Shown here: piece after piece, positions 63,711 through 64,000 of the stretch
Numbering within the stretch: the stretch's first letter is position 1
How the letters are laid out: each line of letters opens with the position of its first letter
DNA from: Bostrychus sinensis
Taxonomy: Eukaryota > Chordata > Actinopteri > Gobiiformes > Eleotridae
Assembly (NCBI GenBank): GCA_020698575.1
Contig: CM036255.1
Coordinates: 2,000,501-2,064,500 of the forward strand
Length of the DNA stretch: 64,000 bases
Reading direction: 5' to 3'
The notes under the pieces: model-generated
The model's database searches: none
Told to the model about the DNA's origin: nothing
What the model saw: the letters and a program-made list of their open reading frames with translations, nothing else
Position numbers and translations under genes: made by a program

Positions 63711-64000
63711 CTTACCCTGGTGCGTGATGGTATATGCTGTCCTCACAGAGATGAATTTAGGAGACAGGGCCATAGATACAAACTCCAGCCTTAAGGGGTC
63801 AGTAAAAGAACAAGGCATTAGTTTTATTGCTTTCTTTATCATAATGAGATAAAAGGGCTTTGGCTTAACTTTTGTTTTGTAACACCAACACCTAATGATG
63901 GATATCTAAAATGCTTTACATCAACATATATTTAGTGCAGAATACTTAGCACATTGAAGTTCTCAGTTACTCAGGGAAAAGTAAAAGTATCACATGAAAA

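Overview
This window is nuclear DNA from a ray-finned (teleost) fish. One gene can be identified with confidence: neuropeptide Y (npy), on the minus strand from about 38.34 kb down to 34.58 kb. Its four exons, three introns, consensus splice sites, TATA box and polyadenylation signal can all be read. The rest is non-coding DNA packed with transposable elements typical of teleosts: Tc1-like, hAT-like, PIF/Harbinger-like and TTAA-flanked DNA elements, LINE fragments, tRNA-derived SINEs and a Ty3/gypsy element. Most other open frames are pieces of these elements or low-complexity DNA.

Layout. 0-3.5 kb: a Tc1-like transposon split by a retroposon, which is itself split by a PIF/Harbinger-like MITE. 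3.5-23 kb: no recognised host gene; SINEs, a LINE C-terminal fragment, a hAT-like element with a clean 8-bp target duplication, TTAA-flanked elements and a perfect 21-bp-arm hairpin. At 22.4-23.1 kb two weak candidate exons of an unknown gene are joined by in-phase consensus splice sites. 23.2-26.1 kb: a (CA)n tract and then a roughly 2.7-kb pyrimidine-strand satellite with a 14-bp unit. 27-28.3 kb: nested terminal-inverted-repeat elements. 28.9-29.6 kb: a CpG island with inverted CCAAT boxes, a GC box and a perfect minus-strand splice donor, probably the promoter and first exon of a gene running left. 34.6-38.5 kb: npy with its promoter; intron 3 is a degenerate minisatellite that repeats the splice-donor sequence of exon 3. 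38.9-47.6 kb: SINEs, LINE-like repeats and unique AT-rich DNA. 47.7-52.8 kb: a decayed minus-strand Ty3/gypsy element with integrase upstream of reverse transcriptase (Gmr1-like order), its integrase broken by two adjacent MITEs. 54-55.7 kb: a plus-strand LINE (endonuclease and start of RT) with a tiny LINE tail inserted in it. 56-64 kb: SINE and LINE fragments and a long-inverted-repeat element that carries a 59-bp SINE insertion with a 14-bp target duplication.

npy encodes a 99-residue precursor: signal peptide, 36-residue NPY, amidation/cleavage site GKR, and a 32-residue C-terminal flanking peptide. The minus-strand CpG island downstream would fit a gene in tandem with npy. In vertebrates PALS2/MPP6 follows NPY in the same orientation, but no coding exon of it was recognised here, so that identity is only inferred.
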